From contig JAJDBW010000014.1 of assembly GCA_029261155.1 (NCBI GenBank), forward strand, positions 1 through 51,504: a DNA stretch of 51,504 nt, in the 5' to 3' direction. The stretch is from Nitrospirota bacterium. Lineage in GTDB: Bacteria > Nitrospirota > Nitrospiria > SBBL01 > JAADHI01. The notes under the pieces were generated by a model, which was given only the letters and a program-made list of their open reading frames with translations, had not been told where the DNA came from and searched no databases. The translations under genes were made by a program, and so were the position numbers. This document shows positions 15,260 to 24,972 of the stretch, piece by piece; the stretch's first letter is position 1, and each line of letters begins with the position of its first letter.

Positions 15260-16587
15260 TCCCCCTCCTTAACGGTGTTTTTGGGAATCAGCAGGCCAAC
15301 ATTTTTGGTCTCGTCGCTTAAGTATTTTAGGGCAACGGCTTTCACGTCTTCGGCGCTGACCTTATTGATATTTCCAACATAGTCGAAGACATAACGGTAA
15401 CCCGCGCCCACCGTCTCCGCCGTCCCGATTTTCATCGCACTATAAAAATTGGAATCGGAAGCGAAAAGATAAGCCGCAGAGATTTGGTTCTTCGCCTTTT
15501 CAAGTTCTTCATCGCTCACGGTCTCCGTCCGCAGCCGAGCGATTTCTTTCTCTAGCGCCGCTTCTACGATTTCCAAGGTCGAATCGGGCCGCGCGGTCGC
15601 ATAATAGTAAAAGAGCTCAGGATCGCTGGTGAGTCCATCGTAAGCGCCTCCCACTTCGAGGGCGATTTGCTGCTCGTAGACCAAGCTGCGATACAGGCGC
15701 GAACTTTTGCCTGAGGCAAGCAAGGTCGACAACACGCTTAAGGCATAGGTATCGGGGCTTTGGTAATTCGGCGTGTGGTGGCCGACAAAAACAAAGGAAA
15801 GCTGGGCCTCGCGTTTCACCAGCGAGCGCCGCGTTCCCATCTGCTGGGGCTCGGGCGAAACCGCCTGAGGCGGTTCAGGCCCTCTCGGAATTTTACCGAA
15901 GGCCGCCTTAATCTTGGGTAGAAGTTCATCCATATAGAAATCGCCGACGACCACAATGGTGGCGTTGTTCGGCACATAATATTTTTTGTAGTAGGCGTAA
16001 ACATCATCCCGGGTCAGGTTTTTCAAATCGCCCATCCAACCGATCACCGGCGCGTGATAAGGGTGAACCAAGTAGGCGATGGCGTAAAGGTTTTCGATGA
16101 GATAGGAATAGGGATCGTCTTCCACGCGCGTCCGGCGCTCTTCGATCACCACCGAACGCTCCAACTCGAATTCCTTGGGATCGACGATCAGATTTTGCAT
16201 CCGGTCGGCTTCCAATTTCAGGGAAAGGTCAATACGGTCGGCCGAAAAGTTTTCGAAATAGGCCGTGTAGTCGTTGCCTGTAAAGGCATTTTCTGTCCCG
16301 CCATTCTTGGCGACAATGCGCGAAAATTCACCTTTGCCGTGCTTTTCCGTCCCCTTAAACATCATGTGCTCCGTCACATGCGAGAGGCCCGTCTTGCCCG
16401 TCTTCTCATTGCGCGAACCCACCCGATACCAAATCTGAAAAGTCACCACGGGAGCCTTGTGCTCTTCCACAAGAACCACGGTCAAGCCGTTATCCAGCAC
16501 AAAGCGGCTGATATCGGAAGCGCCGGCCAAAGGGATGTGGAGGACCGTTAGGAATACAACAATATAGGGAAGGAATTTACGCATCAT
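15256..16587 (-). CDS. M16-family zinc peptidase, catalytic subunit
   Basis: A 443-residue exported metallopeptidase with a signal peptide (about 1-23, ending AGA-SD). The inverted zinc motif HVTEH is intact (His70, Glu73, His74), with downstream acidic ERSVVIEERR near 145-155 supplying the third ligand. It is the size of pitrilysin-type M16B half-enzymes, which pair into a closed chamber and degrade peptides. The following gene, overlapping by four bases, encodes the matching zinc-less half. A promoter TTGACA-N18-TAAGAT lies at 16612-16641. The likely site of action is the periplasm. Confidence 0.94.
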   Translation of the reverse strand: MMRKFLPYIVVFLTVLHIPLAGASDISRFVLDNGLTVVLVEEHKAPVVTFQIWYRVGSRNEKTGKTGLSHVTEHMMFKGTEKHGKGEFSRIVAKNGGTENAFTGNDYTAYFENFSADRIDLSLKLEADRMQNLIVDPKEFELERSVVIEERRTRVEDDPYSYLIENLYAIAYLVHPYHAPVIGWMGDLKNLTRDDVYAYYKKYYVPNNATIVVVGDFYMDELLPKIKAAFGKIPRGPEPPQAVSPEPQQMGTRRSLVKREAQLSFVFVGHHTPNYQSPDTYALSVLSTLLASGKSSRLYRSLVYEQQIALEVGGAYDGLTSDPELFYYYATARPDSTLEIVEAALEKEIARLRTETVSDEELEKAKNQISAAYLFASDSNFYSAMKIGTAETVGAGYRYVFDYVGNINKVSAEDVKAVALKYLSDETKNVGLLIPKNTVKEGE

Positions 16588-16611
16588 TACTCAGCAAATT
16601 GGAAGAAAAAC

Positions 16612-16641
16612 ATCTTAACAGATGCTCAAAAAGGGTGTCAA
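16612..16641 (-). promoter_or_regulatory. sigma70-type promoter of the M16 pair
   Basis: Leftward reading gives a perfect TTGACA (16641-16636), an 18-base spacer and TAAGAT (16617-16612). The predicted start falls about 20 bases before the ATG at 16587. Confidence 0.5.
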
Positions 16642-16713
16642 TCAAAGGGGGCTGGGGCGCTAGGGTTGGCTCGAACGAATCAACGCGGCTCGACGCAACT
16701 CAAACAGATCCGC

Positions 16714-19065
16714 TCACTTTTTATTCAGCCGCGCCTTTTCGAGCGCGGCGGCCATGGCATTGAAGGAGGGCGAAGGCATTCGGCTTTGTTGCGGAGGCTG
16801 CTGTTTATCCGCTCGTTTTTTTTCGGGTCTTTTCCTCGGCTTTACGGTGGGTATTGCTGCAGGCTTTTTTTCTTGTTTTTCAGTGGGAGTGTCCGTCCGC
16901 ATCGTCAGTGAGATCCGTTGACGATCGAGATCGACCGATTGCACGGTGACCTTGACGATGTCACCCGCCTTGACCACCTGGTGCGGATCCGAGACATAGC
17001 GGTCAGCCAGTTGAGAGATATGCACCAGGCCGTCCTGGTGCACGCCCACATCCACAAAGGCGCCGAAGTTCGTAACATTGCTCACCACGCCTTCGAGCTG
17101 CATGCCGGGTTTGAGGTCGCTCACCTTTTCGATGCCCGTCTTAAATTGAGGCATCTTGAATTCGGGGCGGGGGTCGCGTCCCGGCTTCTCCAATTCCATG
17201 AGGATGTCGCGCACGGTCGGCTCGCCAAATTGTTCGTCGGTAAAATCCGAGATCTTTAAAGACCTCAAAAAAGCCGCGTCGCCGATGAGGGTGTCGATGC
17301 CACGTCCGTTTTGTTTCGCAATCTTTTCCACCACGGGATAGGCCTCGGGGTGCACGGTGGACGCGTCGAGTTTATTCTCGCCCTTCATCACGCGCAGAAA
17401 GCCCGCGCACTGCTCGAAGGCCTTGGGCCCAAGTCGCGGGACCTCCTTCAGTGCCGTCCGGTTTCGATAAGGCCCGTAAGCATCCCGGAAACTGACGATA
17501 TTTTTTGCCAAGACGGGACTCAGACCCGAAACGAAGGTCAGGAGCGGGACGGAGGCGGTATTGAGGTCGACGCCCACAGCATTCACGCCGTCTTCAACCA
17601 CGTGGCTTAAGGAGTTTCCCAGGCGAATTTGATTCACATCGTGCTGGTACTGGCCCACACCAATCGCCTTGGCTTCAATTTTCACCAATTCCGCCAAGGG
17701 ATCTTGCAGGCGGCGAGCGATGGACACCGCGCCTCGTAGCGAGACATCCAAGTCCGGAAATTCTTGGGAGGCGAAAGCCGAGGCCGAATAGACCGAGGCC
17801 CCCGCTTCGGAGACGATCATCTTTCTCAAATTGAGTTCGGGGTGGCGTGTGATGAGATCGGCCACCAAGCGGTCAGTCTCCCGCGAAGCCGTGCCGTTGC
17901 CGATGCTGATCAATTCCACGCCGTGCTTCGCGCAGAGTTTCGCCAGCGCGGCAATGGATAGATCCCATTCGTTTCGAGGGGCATGCGCGTAGAGCGTGGC
18001 CGTGTCGCAAAGCTTGCCCGTGCCGTCGATCACGGCGGCTTTAATGCCCGTGCGAATGCCGGGGTCGAGCCCCAGCGTCACGCGCGGTCCGGCCGGAGCG
18101 GCCAAAAGCAAATCGTGCAGGTTGCGGGCAAAGACCTTAATCGCCTCTTCTTCCGACCGCTCCCGGATCTGGCGTTTCATCTCCAAATCTAGATGCAGCG
18201 AGAGTTTTACGCGCCAGGCCCAACGCACCACCTCCAACAACCACGGGTCCGCTGGACGGCCTTCGTCTTTAATCTCGAAATGGCGGGCGATCATCCGCTC
18301 ACCCTGGGTCGACCCTTCCACCGCTTTGCCTTCGACTTCCCCTTCGTCGAAGATGATATTCAGTCGGAGGATCTCTTTTTTTTGCCCCCGGAAAAGGGCC
18401 AGGGCACGATGCGAAGGGATGACTTTGATTGGCTCGATAAAATCGAAGTAGTCCGAAAATTTATCGCCTTCCTTTTCCTTGCCCTCAATCACCCGCGCCT
18501 GAATCTTTCCCTGGTCTTGCGCGTGTTCCCGCAGGGCCGCCAGCAGAGCGGCGTCTTCCGCGAAGTGTTCCATTAATATATCCCGTGCGCCCAACAAGGC
18601 CTGCTGCGCGTCTTCGATGCCTTTTTCAGGATTGCGGTAATTTCCCGCCGCGATTTCGGGATTTAAAGCCGGGTCCTTGAGCAGGGCAAAGGCCAGAGGT
18701 TCTAAGCCCGCCTCGCGGGCGATCTGTCCCTTCGTCCGGCGTTTCTTCACATAGGGGCGATACAAATCCTCCAGCCGCACTTTGGTTTCCGCCGCCAGAA
18801 TGCCGGCCTTCAAGGCCTCGCTGAGTTGGCCCGCCTCTTCAATCGCTTTAAGGACGACCGTGCGCCGGTCTTCCAGTTCGCGCAAGTAGGTAAGACGTTC
18901 CTCCAAAAGGCGAAGCTGAATATCGTCCAAACCGCCCGTTGCCTCTTTTCGATAACGCGCAATAAAAGGCACTGTCGCCCCTTCATCGAGCAAGGCGACG
19001 GCCGCCGCCACCTGCTTCTCGTCCGCTTTCAATTCCTTCGCAATACTCTGATGCAGATTCATCAT
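16714..19065 (-). CDS. tex: Tex, RNA-binding transcriptional accessory protein
   Basis: A 783-residue protein with the full Tex architecture: N-terminal helical region ([20 protein letters not shown]), YqgF/RuvC-like domain (about 325-450, [17 protein letters not shown]), helix-hairpin-helix segments (about 490-560, ending [16 protein letters not shown]) and a C-terminal S1 domain (about 640-715, [28 protein letters not shown]). A Lys/Pro-rich tail of about 60 residues follows. Tex binds nucleic acid and influences transcription and stress tolerance. The length matches the family. The gene is monocistronic as far as can be seen. Two ATGs are adjacent at 19065 and 19062; either could be used. 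Confidence 0.96.
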   Translation of the reverse strand: MMNLHQSIAKELKADEKQVAAAVALLDEGATVPFIARYRKEATGGLDDIQLRLLEERLTYLRELEDRRTVVLKAIEEAGQLSEALKAGILAAETKVRLEDLYRPYVKKRRTKGQIAREAGLEPLAFALLKDPALNPEIAAGNYRNPEKGIEDAQQALLGARDILMEHFAEDAALLAALREHAQDQGKIQARVIEGKEKEGDKFSDYFDFIEPIKVIPSHRALALFRGQKKEILRLNIIFDEGEVEGKAVEGSTQGERMIARHFEIKDEGRPADPWLLEVVRWAWRVKLSLHLDLEMKRQIRERSEEEAIKVFARNLHDLLLAAPAGPRVTLGLDPGIRTGIKAAVIDGTGKLCDTATLYAHAPRNEWDLSIAALAKLCAKHGVELISIGNGTASRETDRLVADLITRHPELNLRKMIVSEAGASVYSASAFASQEFPDLDVSLRGAVSIARRLQDPLAELVKIEAKAIGVGQYQHDVNQIRLGNSLSHVVEDGVNAVGVDLNTASVPLLTFVSGLSPVLAKNIVSFRDAYGPYRNRTALKEVPRLGPKAFEQCAGFLRVMKGENKLDASTVHPEAYPVVEKIAKQNGRGIDTLIGDAAFLRSLKISDFTDEQFGEPTVRDILMELEKPGRDPRPEFKMPQFKTGIEKVSDLKPGMQLEGVVSNVTNFGAFVDVGVHQDGLVHISQLADRYVSDPHQVVKAGDIVKVTVQSVDLDRQRISLTMRTDTPTEKQEKKPAAIPTVKPRKRPEKKRADKQQPPQQSRMPSPSFNAMAAALEKARLNKK

Positions 19066-19117
19066 TCTATTTATCCCTACCGGTTTTAAGCTGAGGCATC
19101 TTATCAGAAAAAGAATG

Positions 19118-19154
19118 GGAGGTCTTTAGGGGAGGTCTTTAGGGGAGGTTTTTT
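19118..19154. repeat. 13-bp tandem direct repeat, 2.8 copies, upstream of tex
   Basis: The unit GGAGGTCTTTAGG occurs at 19118-19130 and 19131-19143, with a partial third copy at 19144-19154. It lies 53-89 bases upstream of the tex start, just above a possible -10 (TAAGAT, plus-strand 19098-19103). The -35 would therefore fall inside the repeat. It may be an operator or simply slipped DNA. Confidence 0.6.
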
Positions 19155-19281
19155 GAGGAAATATTTTTTCGTGGTAATTCGAAGCAGGCCGTAAAACAGA
19201 GCGCATTTAATTGGACTTGAGATAAAAAAATTTGTCCACAAAAATAATATTTTCTGAAATGCCTACAGACGGAAACTTACT

Positions 19282-19866
19282 TCAAGGCCCTTTATCGAGC
19301 TTCATAAAAAGTGCTGCGGGGAACTTGTCTGGGAACTCAGCATGTCGCTTGGTAGACATTGCTAGGTTTACTACACCGGCTGCTACCCCGGCAGCAGCCA
19401 AAAAACTTGCATGCCCTGTAGATATTAAAGGCCCAGCAGCTAATAAACCGGTAATGGTTTCGGCCCCAACCATCTTCAATAGATCATTGTCTATCTGCTT
19501 CCATTCTACTTCCGCCTCCTGAATTTTTTCTTGTAGCTCCTCAGCCAAGAGCAATGAGTTTGTCTCATCGAACGAATTTTCATCACAAGCGTCTTTCCAT
19601 GCCCGCCGTAAAAATATTCTGAATGGCTCAAGTCGACCCTCTTTTCGTAAAATCAGTGCATGTTCTAGGTTTAATCCATTTAAATATTTAAGTTGTATAT
19701 CCTGCATTGCCTTTGCAAAAGGAGTCCAAACTTTATTTTCGGCATTACTATATTTCCTATCTAACTCAATTTCTCGCCATCTTACTGATATGTCTGTGAC
19801 TAAATAAAACTTCGTAATACTAGCGGTTAATTTTGCAATATCATAGCTAGCACCAGTAGTCATCAT
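19282..19866 (-). CDS. hypothetical protein, probably 5'-truncated by the IS256 element
   Basis: A 194-residue product of no family I recognise. It has a charged helical middle (about 55-130, including SLLLAEELQEKIQEAEVEW) and a small hydrophobic Ala/Gly stretch (about 138-170, TGLLAAGPLISTG ... LAAAGVAAGVV). The frame stays open upstream of the first ATG (19866) through about 15 sensible codons right up to the edge of the insertion sequence at 19912, and closes inside the terminal repeat. The original start was therefore probably removed by the insertion. The DNA is clearly more AT-rich than its neighbours and looks acquired. It may be silent or may start at 19866. Confidence 0.6.
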   Translation of the reverse strand: MMTTGASYDIAKLTASITKFYLVTDISVRWREIELDRKYSNAENKVWTPFAKAMQDIQLKYLNGLNLEHALILRKEGRLEPFRIFLRRAWKDACDENSFDETNSLLLAEELQEKIQEAEVEWKQIDNDLLKMVGAETITGLLAAGPLISTGHASFLAAAGVAAGVVNLAMSTKRHAEFPDKFPAALFMKLDKGP

Positions 19867-19912
19867 ATGTAATTGTCCCGATGTAAAGTTAGGGCCAAAT
19901 GGTTCGGCGATG

Positions 19913-21306
19913 TCCTAAACTCAGTTGAAATTGCAATATGACCTCCGAGTCCATATTGTGTTTTTTGCAATCGGCGAAAACCACAAAAAAGACAAACGAA
20001 CTCAGGAGGCCACATGCGAAGCGTAAAGAAAAAACAGGCAAAAAGCAATGCAAGAGAACGCGTTGAAGCGACAATGAATCTGATCAACGGGAAATACGAG
20101 GTGGAGAGCTGGCTTGCGTTGATCCAGCAGCTCATCCCGATCGGGCTGATGGCCGTCGAAGAAGAACTGCAGGCAGAGGTTCGGGCATTAGCCGGAGTAC
20201 CTTACCGCCGTGACGACAATCCGCGAAAACGCTGGGGATCGAACCGTGGTTCTGTTCATCTAGGCGATCAGAAGCATTCCATCCGGGTGCCGAGGGTTCG
20301 GGATCAGGCCAGTGGAGAGGAGGTTCCGTTGAAGCGCTATCAAGCCCTTCAATCTCCCCGGCAGATCGATCGTCAAACGCTGGCCGGTGTCATTAACGGG
20401 ATCAGCATGCGGAAATTCGAGAAAGCCGCGATCCAGATCCCGACCGCCTTCGGTATTCAAAAGAGCAGTGTTTCCCGAAAATTCATTCAAGCTTCCGCAA
20501 AGAAGTTGAAGGCCTTTCAGGATCGGGATCTCAGTGCGAATGACATCATCGTTATTTTTATGGATGGCAAGTGTTTTGCCGAAAACGAGATAATCATTGC
20601 CCTGGGCGTCACATTGGGCGGGGAAAAGATCGTTCTTGGGGCGATTGAAGCCGGCACGGAAAATCAGAAAGTGGTCCGGGACTTTTTAAACCAGCTTCAA
20701 GAGCGCGGGCTAAAATCGGAGAAGAAAATTCTATTTGTCATTGATGGATCAAAAGGTTTACGTAAAGGGATTCAGACCGTCTTTGGGGAAGGGGCAATCA
20801 TCCAAAGATGCCAATGGCATAAGCGGGAAAATGTGGTGGCCTATTTGCCCAAAAGTGAGCAAGGCCGTTTTCGTCGAAAGCTACAGAAGGCCTACGAAGA
20901 AACAAGCTATGCAAAAGCAAAACAGAAGCTTGCCGCAATTCGAAATGAATTGCGGCTCATTAACGAATCGGCCGTTCGCAGCTTGGATGAAGGACTGGAA
21001 GAGACGCTGACCCTGCATCGTTTGGGACTTTTCGAACAACTAGGCATCAGCTTGAAAACGACCAACTGCATCGAATCGCTGAACAGCCAACTGGCGCAAT
21101 ATACAAGAAGGGTCACCTACTGGAAAAACAGTAACCAACGGCAGCGGTGGGTCGCCACGGCCTTGCTGGAAATCGAACCTTCGCTTAGAAAGCTCAAAAG
21201 CTATCGGTTCCTTCCAGCTTTAAGGATCAGTATGGAGCAGTTCACTCAAGACAAAGAGCAGTCAAAAGCAGCATAGGTCATACGCAATTTTCAACTAGAT
21301 TTGGGA
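19913..21306 (+). mobile_element. IS256-family insertion sequence with 32-bp imperfect terminal repeats
   Basis: The left end (19913-19944) and right end (21275-21306) are imperfect inverted repeats sharing AGGTCATA at the inner side, TCAACT in the middle and TTT.GGA at the tip. They bracket a single mutator-type transposase gene. The 8-base flanks (CGGCGATG left, TTGACTCG right) do not match. No target duplication is therefore visible, which suggests a later rearrangement, or that the ends are misplaced by a base or two. The right tip is only 22 bases from the start of the porin gene. Confidence 0.85.
20014..21276 (+). CDS. IS256/Mutator-family transposase
   Basis: A 420-residue full-length DDE transposase. 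Catalytic residues are visible at Asp184 (FMDGK), Asp244 (VIDGSKG) and Glu354 (NCIESLN), with the family C-x2-H motif at RCQWHKREN. The start at 20014 follows AGGAGG closely. No frameshift or internal stop is seen, so the element may still be active. It reads toward the porin operon downstream. Confidence 0.95.
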   Translation: MRSVKKKQAKSNARERVEATMNLINGKYEVESWLALIQQLIPIGLMAVEEELQAEVRALAGVPYRRDDNPRKRWGSNRGSVHLGDQKHSIRVPRVRDQASGEEVPLKRYQALQSPRQIDRQTLAGVINGISMRKFEKAAIQIPTAFGIQKSSVSRKFIQASAKKLKAFQDRDLSANDIIVIFMDGKCFAENEIIIALGVTLGGEKIVLGAIEAGTENQKVVRDFLNQLQERGLKSEKKILFVIDGSKGLRKGIQTVFGEGAIIQRCQWHKRENVVAYLPKSEQGRFRRKLQKAYEETSYAKAKQKLAAIRNELRLINESAVRSLDEGLEETLTLHRLGLFEQLGISLKTTNCIESLNSQLAQYTRRVTYWKNSNQRQRWVATALLEIEPSLRKLKSYRFLPALRISMEQFTQDKEQSKAA

Positions 21307-21328
21307 TTGACTCGAAAGGAGGGTTTCA

Positions 21329-22525
21329 ATGATTAAAAAGCTACTCTTGCTAAATAGCTTTGTTGTTATTTTAATGTTACTTGCTCCCCCCAATGCCCGG
21401 GCCGTCAATATCGAATTTTCAGGGTTCGGCGACATGTCCTTCGGTTTTCTATCCGGCGGGCCGGCCGACGACGCCGACGCCGCCTTGTTTGCCACAGACG
21501 GCACGGATGCCCATCCATTAAGTCAAAATGATGGGTTTGGCAACGTCGGCACAGATTTTGTGGTCTTCGCCGAATTAAACGATCGGCTGTCCCTTCTGAC
21601 TGAAGTCAACCTACAGCTCGAACGCGGCGGCTCGGGCGATATCGGTTTGGACGTGGAACGCACCTATCTCGATTACCGGATCATCCCTACCTTCAATGTT
21701 CAGGTGGGGTCCTTCTTTACCCCGATCGGCTTCCATAACCGGACCTTGTATAGCCGGGCCTGGTTGATGACCTCCATTCAGATTCCCGATTTTGACGAAG
21801 AGGAACTCGGTTTTGTTCCCACGCATACCACCGGCATCCACTTCTATGGAAATACCCCGACCACAGGCGCGCATTCCTTAAATTATGCCGCTTCCATCGG
21901 AAACTCCCGGGGAGAGACCCCGGATGCTTTGATCTTAAACAGAGATGAAGGTGAACGTAAAACCGTGACGCTTCTGCTCGAATGGATCTTCCCAATGTAC
22001 CGGGACTTTCGATTCGGCCTAAGTGGCTGGCAGGCGCAACTCAATACCCGCTTCGTCGGACCCAACATTGGCGATACGGAGGCCGCTCCAGGCCCGGGCG
22101 CGCCGGTTCGCCTCGATGAAACAGGCTTCAACCCCTACTTAATTCTCTATTCGGAGCACTTTAATCTGAGCTTGGAATACGTCACATTAACGCAAGACGA
22201 CGATCGGGGCAACCTCTCCCCCAGTTCTTATGATTTCACAAGTTTCAGTGGGCAGATCGCCCTAAACATCATGGATGACAAACTGCACCCTTATGTTCGC
22301 TACGACGAAACCAATCTGCCGGGAACCGGCGGGCCTTATCTCACACTTCGAGAAAACGATGACGGCTTGCTGGAAAGAAAATTTATCCCGGAGATGCGCG
22401 CGATCATCGTCGGTGCGGCATACGATCTCTACGCCCTCAACCGGATAAAGGTGGAGTGGGTCCGCAACTTAGATGGACCCCGAGCAAAAAATGCATTCAG
22501 TGTTCAAACAGCCTGGGCATTTTAA
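21329..22525 (+). CDS. outer-membrane porin-like beta-barrel protein
   Basis: A 398-residue exported protein: signal peptide (1-25, LLAPPNARA-VNIEF), then alternating strands characteristic of trimeric-porin-like barrels. Examples are VFAELNDRLSLLTEVNLQLE, RTYLDYRIIPTFNVQVGSFF and FNLSLEYVTLTQ; the last residue is Phe as in outer-membrane barrels. The phrase QVGSFFTPIGFHNRTLYSR resembles the conserved segment of OprO/phosphate-selective-type porins. Start: AAAGGAGGG then ATG. It heads a rightward trio with a PstS-like solute-binding protein and a chemoreceptor. The IS256 right end lies 22 bases upstream, so its native promoter has been displaced or replaced. Confidence 0.8.
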   Translation: MIKKLLLLNSFVVILMLLAPPNARAVNIEFSGFGDMSFGFLSGGPADDADAALFATDGTDAHPLSQNDGFGNVGTDFVVFAELNDRLSLLTEVNLQLERGGSGDIGLDVERTYLDYRIIPTFNVQVGSFFTPIGFHNRTLYSRAWLMTSIQIPDFDEEELGFVPTHTTGIHFYGNTPTTGAHSLNYAASIGNSRGETPDALILNRDEGERKTVTLLLEWIFPMYRDFRFGLSGWQAQLNTRFVGPNIGDTEAAPGPGAPVRLDETGFNPYLILYSEHFNLSLEYVTLTQDDDRGNLSPSSYDFTSFSGQIALNIMDDKLHPYVRYDETNLPGTGGPYLTLRENDDGLLERKFIPEMRAIIVGAAYDLYALNRIKVEWVRNLDGPRAKNAFSVQTAWAF

Positions 22526-22556
22526 CCCAACTTTATGTATGGAAATGGAGGAGACC

Positions 22557-23009
22557 ATGAATTTTAAAATGACACTATGTTTATCCGCCTTAGTCCTATT
22601 ACTGGGCGCGCCCTTAAAAGCCTCTTCGGAAGAGATCGCCATCATCGTCAACGTAGAAAACTCTGTAAACGAGCTCTCTCACGATGACATCCGAAAATAT
22701 CTTTTGAAAGAAAGCATCTCATGGCCGGACGGCAAGAAAGTCCGTTCGGTGGATCGGGTCGGCACATCGCCACTTCGGAAAACCTTTCTTGAAAATATCG
22801 TTAAAATGTCCTCCGATCAACTGGAGAAATACTGGGTCGGCAAGCGTTATCAAAATGGCGTGCCCGTCCCGCCCAAGTTGAGCGGAGACGACCAGATCAT
22901 CGAATATGTCCAATCCTTTCCAGGCGCGATCAGTTATGTAAACGCCGCCAGTATTCGAGACGATCAACGCAAAACCTTAAAAATAGTCGGGACCTTTCCA
23001 ATGCAATAA
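22557..23009 (+). CDS. small periplasmic phosphate-type solute-binding (PstS-like) protein
   Basis: The start at 22557 (MNFKMTLCLSALV) is chosen for the preceding GGAGGAGA and a clean signal peptide ending LKA-SSEE; 150 residues. The mature domain is one lobe of a PBP-like fold: IAIIVNVENSVNELSHDDIRKYL, a KVRSVDRVGTSPLRKTFLEN segment and the PstS-like end PGAISYVNAAS. It has about half the length of transport PstS proteins, and no ABC permease is near. It lies between a porin and a chemoreceptor. A role in delivering ligand information to the receptor is plausible but is inference. Confidence 0.75.
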   Translation: MNFKMTLCLSALVLLLGAPLKASSEEIAIIVNVENSVNELSHDDIRKYLLKESISWPDGKKVRSVDRVGTSPLRKTFLENIVKMSSDQLEKYWVGKRYQNGVPVPPKLSGDDQIIEYVQSFPGAISYVNAASIRDDQRKTLKIVGTFPMQ

Positions 23010-23073
23010 ATAATCGAACCGCGCATCACCCTAGGGTTTTGAAGAGAGCCAATTTCAGGTTTGAGGTTGAATC

Positions 23074-24699
23074 ATGTTTGATCGCTTTAAAAATATGACG
23101 ATACGAACTAAGCTTTTGTCGAATACGGCAGTCGGCCTGCTGTCCATTGTCTTAGTTTGGTATTTAATCATTCAAGTCATCAATACGGCTGACATCGGTT
23201 TTAACGAGGCGGAAACCGTATTGAAAGTATCGAATGCCGTAGGCCAGACTGCCAAAGCGATTCAAGAACTTTCGGAACCGGCAGGTCATCTACTGTACGA
23301 CTGGAATGTCATGGTCGCGCTGAGCGCTTTCGAGGAAAAAAAGAAAAACTATCGAAATCGCATTGCCCTACTGAAAGAACTACTCAAAACCGAAGATAAC
23401 CCAATTGTCGGCGAAAACAGGCTTAAGACAGAAAAGGCCGTGGAATCGATTCTTCTTATTTCAAAGGAAGTCTTCGTTCAAGCCGAGAATAAAATCACCG
23501 CTGAAGGAAGCGGTAAAATGTTTGCGGCACAAGCTGCGGTGGAAGAGGCCAATGCGCTCATGTCCCAAATCAATAAACTAGACATCCAGGCCGTCGATGC
23601 CATGCGAAACATAGAGGCCTTTCTTGGAGATCGGACGGAAAAGATCTTTCAGCAAAGTCTCAGCTCTAACGCCCGGTTTTCATACCTTTCTTTCGCCGTC
23701 TTACTCTTCAGCATTTCGCTCACGACGGCGGTGAGTTTTTTGATTTCAAGATCGATTACCCGACCGGTTACCCTCCTCCGGAATGCCGCGATCGAAATTG
23801 GACAAGGAAACCTCGCTTACAAAATCGAATCGGATTCCCACGGCGAGTTAGGCCAGTTGGTGTGTGCTTTTTCAGATATGGTCGCCAATCAACGGCGTTT
23901 GGTGACCGAAGTCAAAAGCAGCTCGAAGCAAATCGCATCGGCTTCGGTCGATCTTTCCGCTTCGAGCCACCAAATGACGGAAAACTCAGAACGCGCCGCA
24001 AAGCAGGTCGCTACGGCATCGGAGGCAAGTAAGCTCACCAGCGATAACATTCAGGCTGTTTCTGCCGCTGCCGAGGAAATGTTGAGTACGATAGCCCAAA
24101 TTTCTGAAAGCATTCAGGAAGAATCGCGCATTGCTTCTAATGCCGTTGTCCTTTCGAAAAACACAAATACCAGTATTTCAAAATTAGGCAAATCGAGTCA
24201 GGAAATTGGTGAAATGGCCGAAGTCATCACAGGAATAGCCCAACAAACCAACCTGCTTGCCTTAAATGCAACCATTGAGGCCGCCCGCGCGGGTGAACTG
24301 GGTAAGGGCTTCGCTGTTGTCGCCAATGAAGTCAAAGAGTTGGCAAATAAAACCGCAACAGCGACAGAAGGAATTAACACAATGATTCGTGAAATTCAGG
24401 AAGACACGAAAAATGCAATCATTGCAACAGAAGACATCAGCAAGGTGATCAATGAGATCAATAGAATCTCCGAATCTGTCGCGGGAGCGATAGAGGAACA
24501 AACGGTCGCCACCCAAGAGATTGCCCGTAATATGGCGCAAGCGGCAACAGGATCGAAAAAAGTATCGGACAGCAATAATACTGTTGCAGAATCCTCTAAA
24601 AATACGGCAAAAGGCTCAGAAAACATACTAAAGGCCGCTCAGAATCTTTCGAAGATGAGCGATGAGTTCTTAGAGCTTGTCGATCGTTTTAAAAATTAG
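23074..24699 (+). CDS. methyl-accepting chemotaxis protein
   Basis: A 541-residue transducer: TM1 (about 14-34), a helical periplasmic sensor (about 35-205), TM2 (about 207-230, [18 protein letters not shown]), HAMP (about 230-282, [14 protein letters not shown]) and a signalling domain (about 300-540). The hairpin tip is intact near 387-426: [19 protein letters not shown] followed by [15 protein letters not shown], so it should couple to CheA/CheW. No CheA or CheW gene is in the window. It follows the solute-binding gene by 64 bases, apparently in the same unit. Confidence 0.95.
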   Translation: MFDRFKNMTIRTKLLSNTAVGLLSIVLVWYLIIQVINTADIGFNEAETVLKVSNAVGQTAKAIQELSEPAGHLLYDWNVMVALSAFEEKKKNYRNRIALLKELLKTEDNPIVGENRLKTEKAVESILLISKEVFVQAENKITAEGSGKMFAAQAAVEEANALMSQINKLDIQAVDAMRNIEAFLGDRTEKIFQQSLSSNARFSYLSFAVLLFSISLTTAVSFLISRSITRPVTLLRNAAIEIGQGNLAYKIESDSHGELGQLVCAFSDMVANQRRLVTEVKSSSKQIASASVDLSASSHQMTENSERAAKQVATASEASKLTSDNIQAVSAAAEEMLSTIAQISESIQEESRIASNAVVLSKNTNTSISKLGKSSQEIGEMAEVITGIAQQTNLLALNATIEAARAGELGKGFAVVANEVKELANKTATATEGINTMIREIQEDTKNAIIATEDISKVINEINRISESVAGAIEEQTVATQEIARNMAQAATGSKKVSDSNNTVAESSKNTAKGSENILKAAQNLSKMSDEFLELVDRFKN

Positions 24700-24852
24700 G
24701 ATTTAGGATTACATTCACTCAGCGTTTCCAAAATTAAAGTTCATCTCTTTTACCGAATACCCGCTTAAGCCCTCTTTGTCCGCACGGCAATCTCACCAGG
24801 CATCTCTTCTTTTCTGAAAAAGCCATCTTGGAGTCTTTCCCGATCCTCTTTC

Positions 24853-24883
24853 TTGACATCCGGTCAATCCTTAGTGAGATAAT
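24853..24883 (+). promoter_or_regulatory. candidate promoter of the 1239-aa oxidoreductase gene
   Basis: A perfect TTGACA (24853-24858) precedes GATAAT (24878-24883) with a long 19-base spacer. The predicted leader is about 80 bases. The spacing is suboptimal, so confidence is limited. Confidence 0.4.
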
Positions 24884-24972
24884 ACATTATTATTAATAAA
24901 TCTCAGTGCTTTCGTTAAACGGTTTCCTTTAGCTCCCTAACGAAGACCTGGAAATAGGGTGCACGAAGTACA

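Noticed and set aside
22473-22556. Longer N-terminus for the PstS-like protein starting inside the porin gene
   Set aside because: It would place about 28 polar residues before a clean signal peptide, and the ribosome site GGAGGAGA fits the start at 22557.
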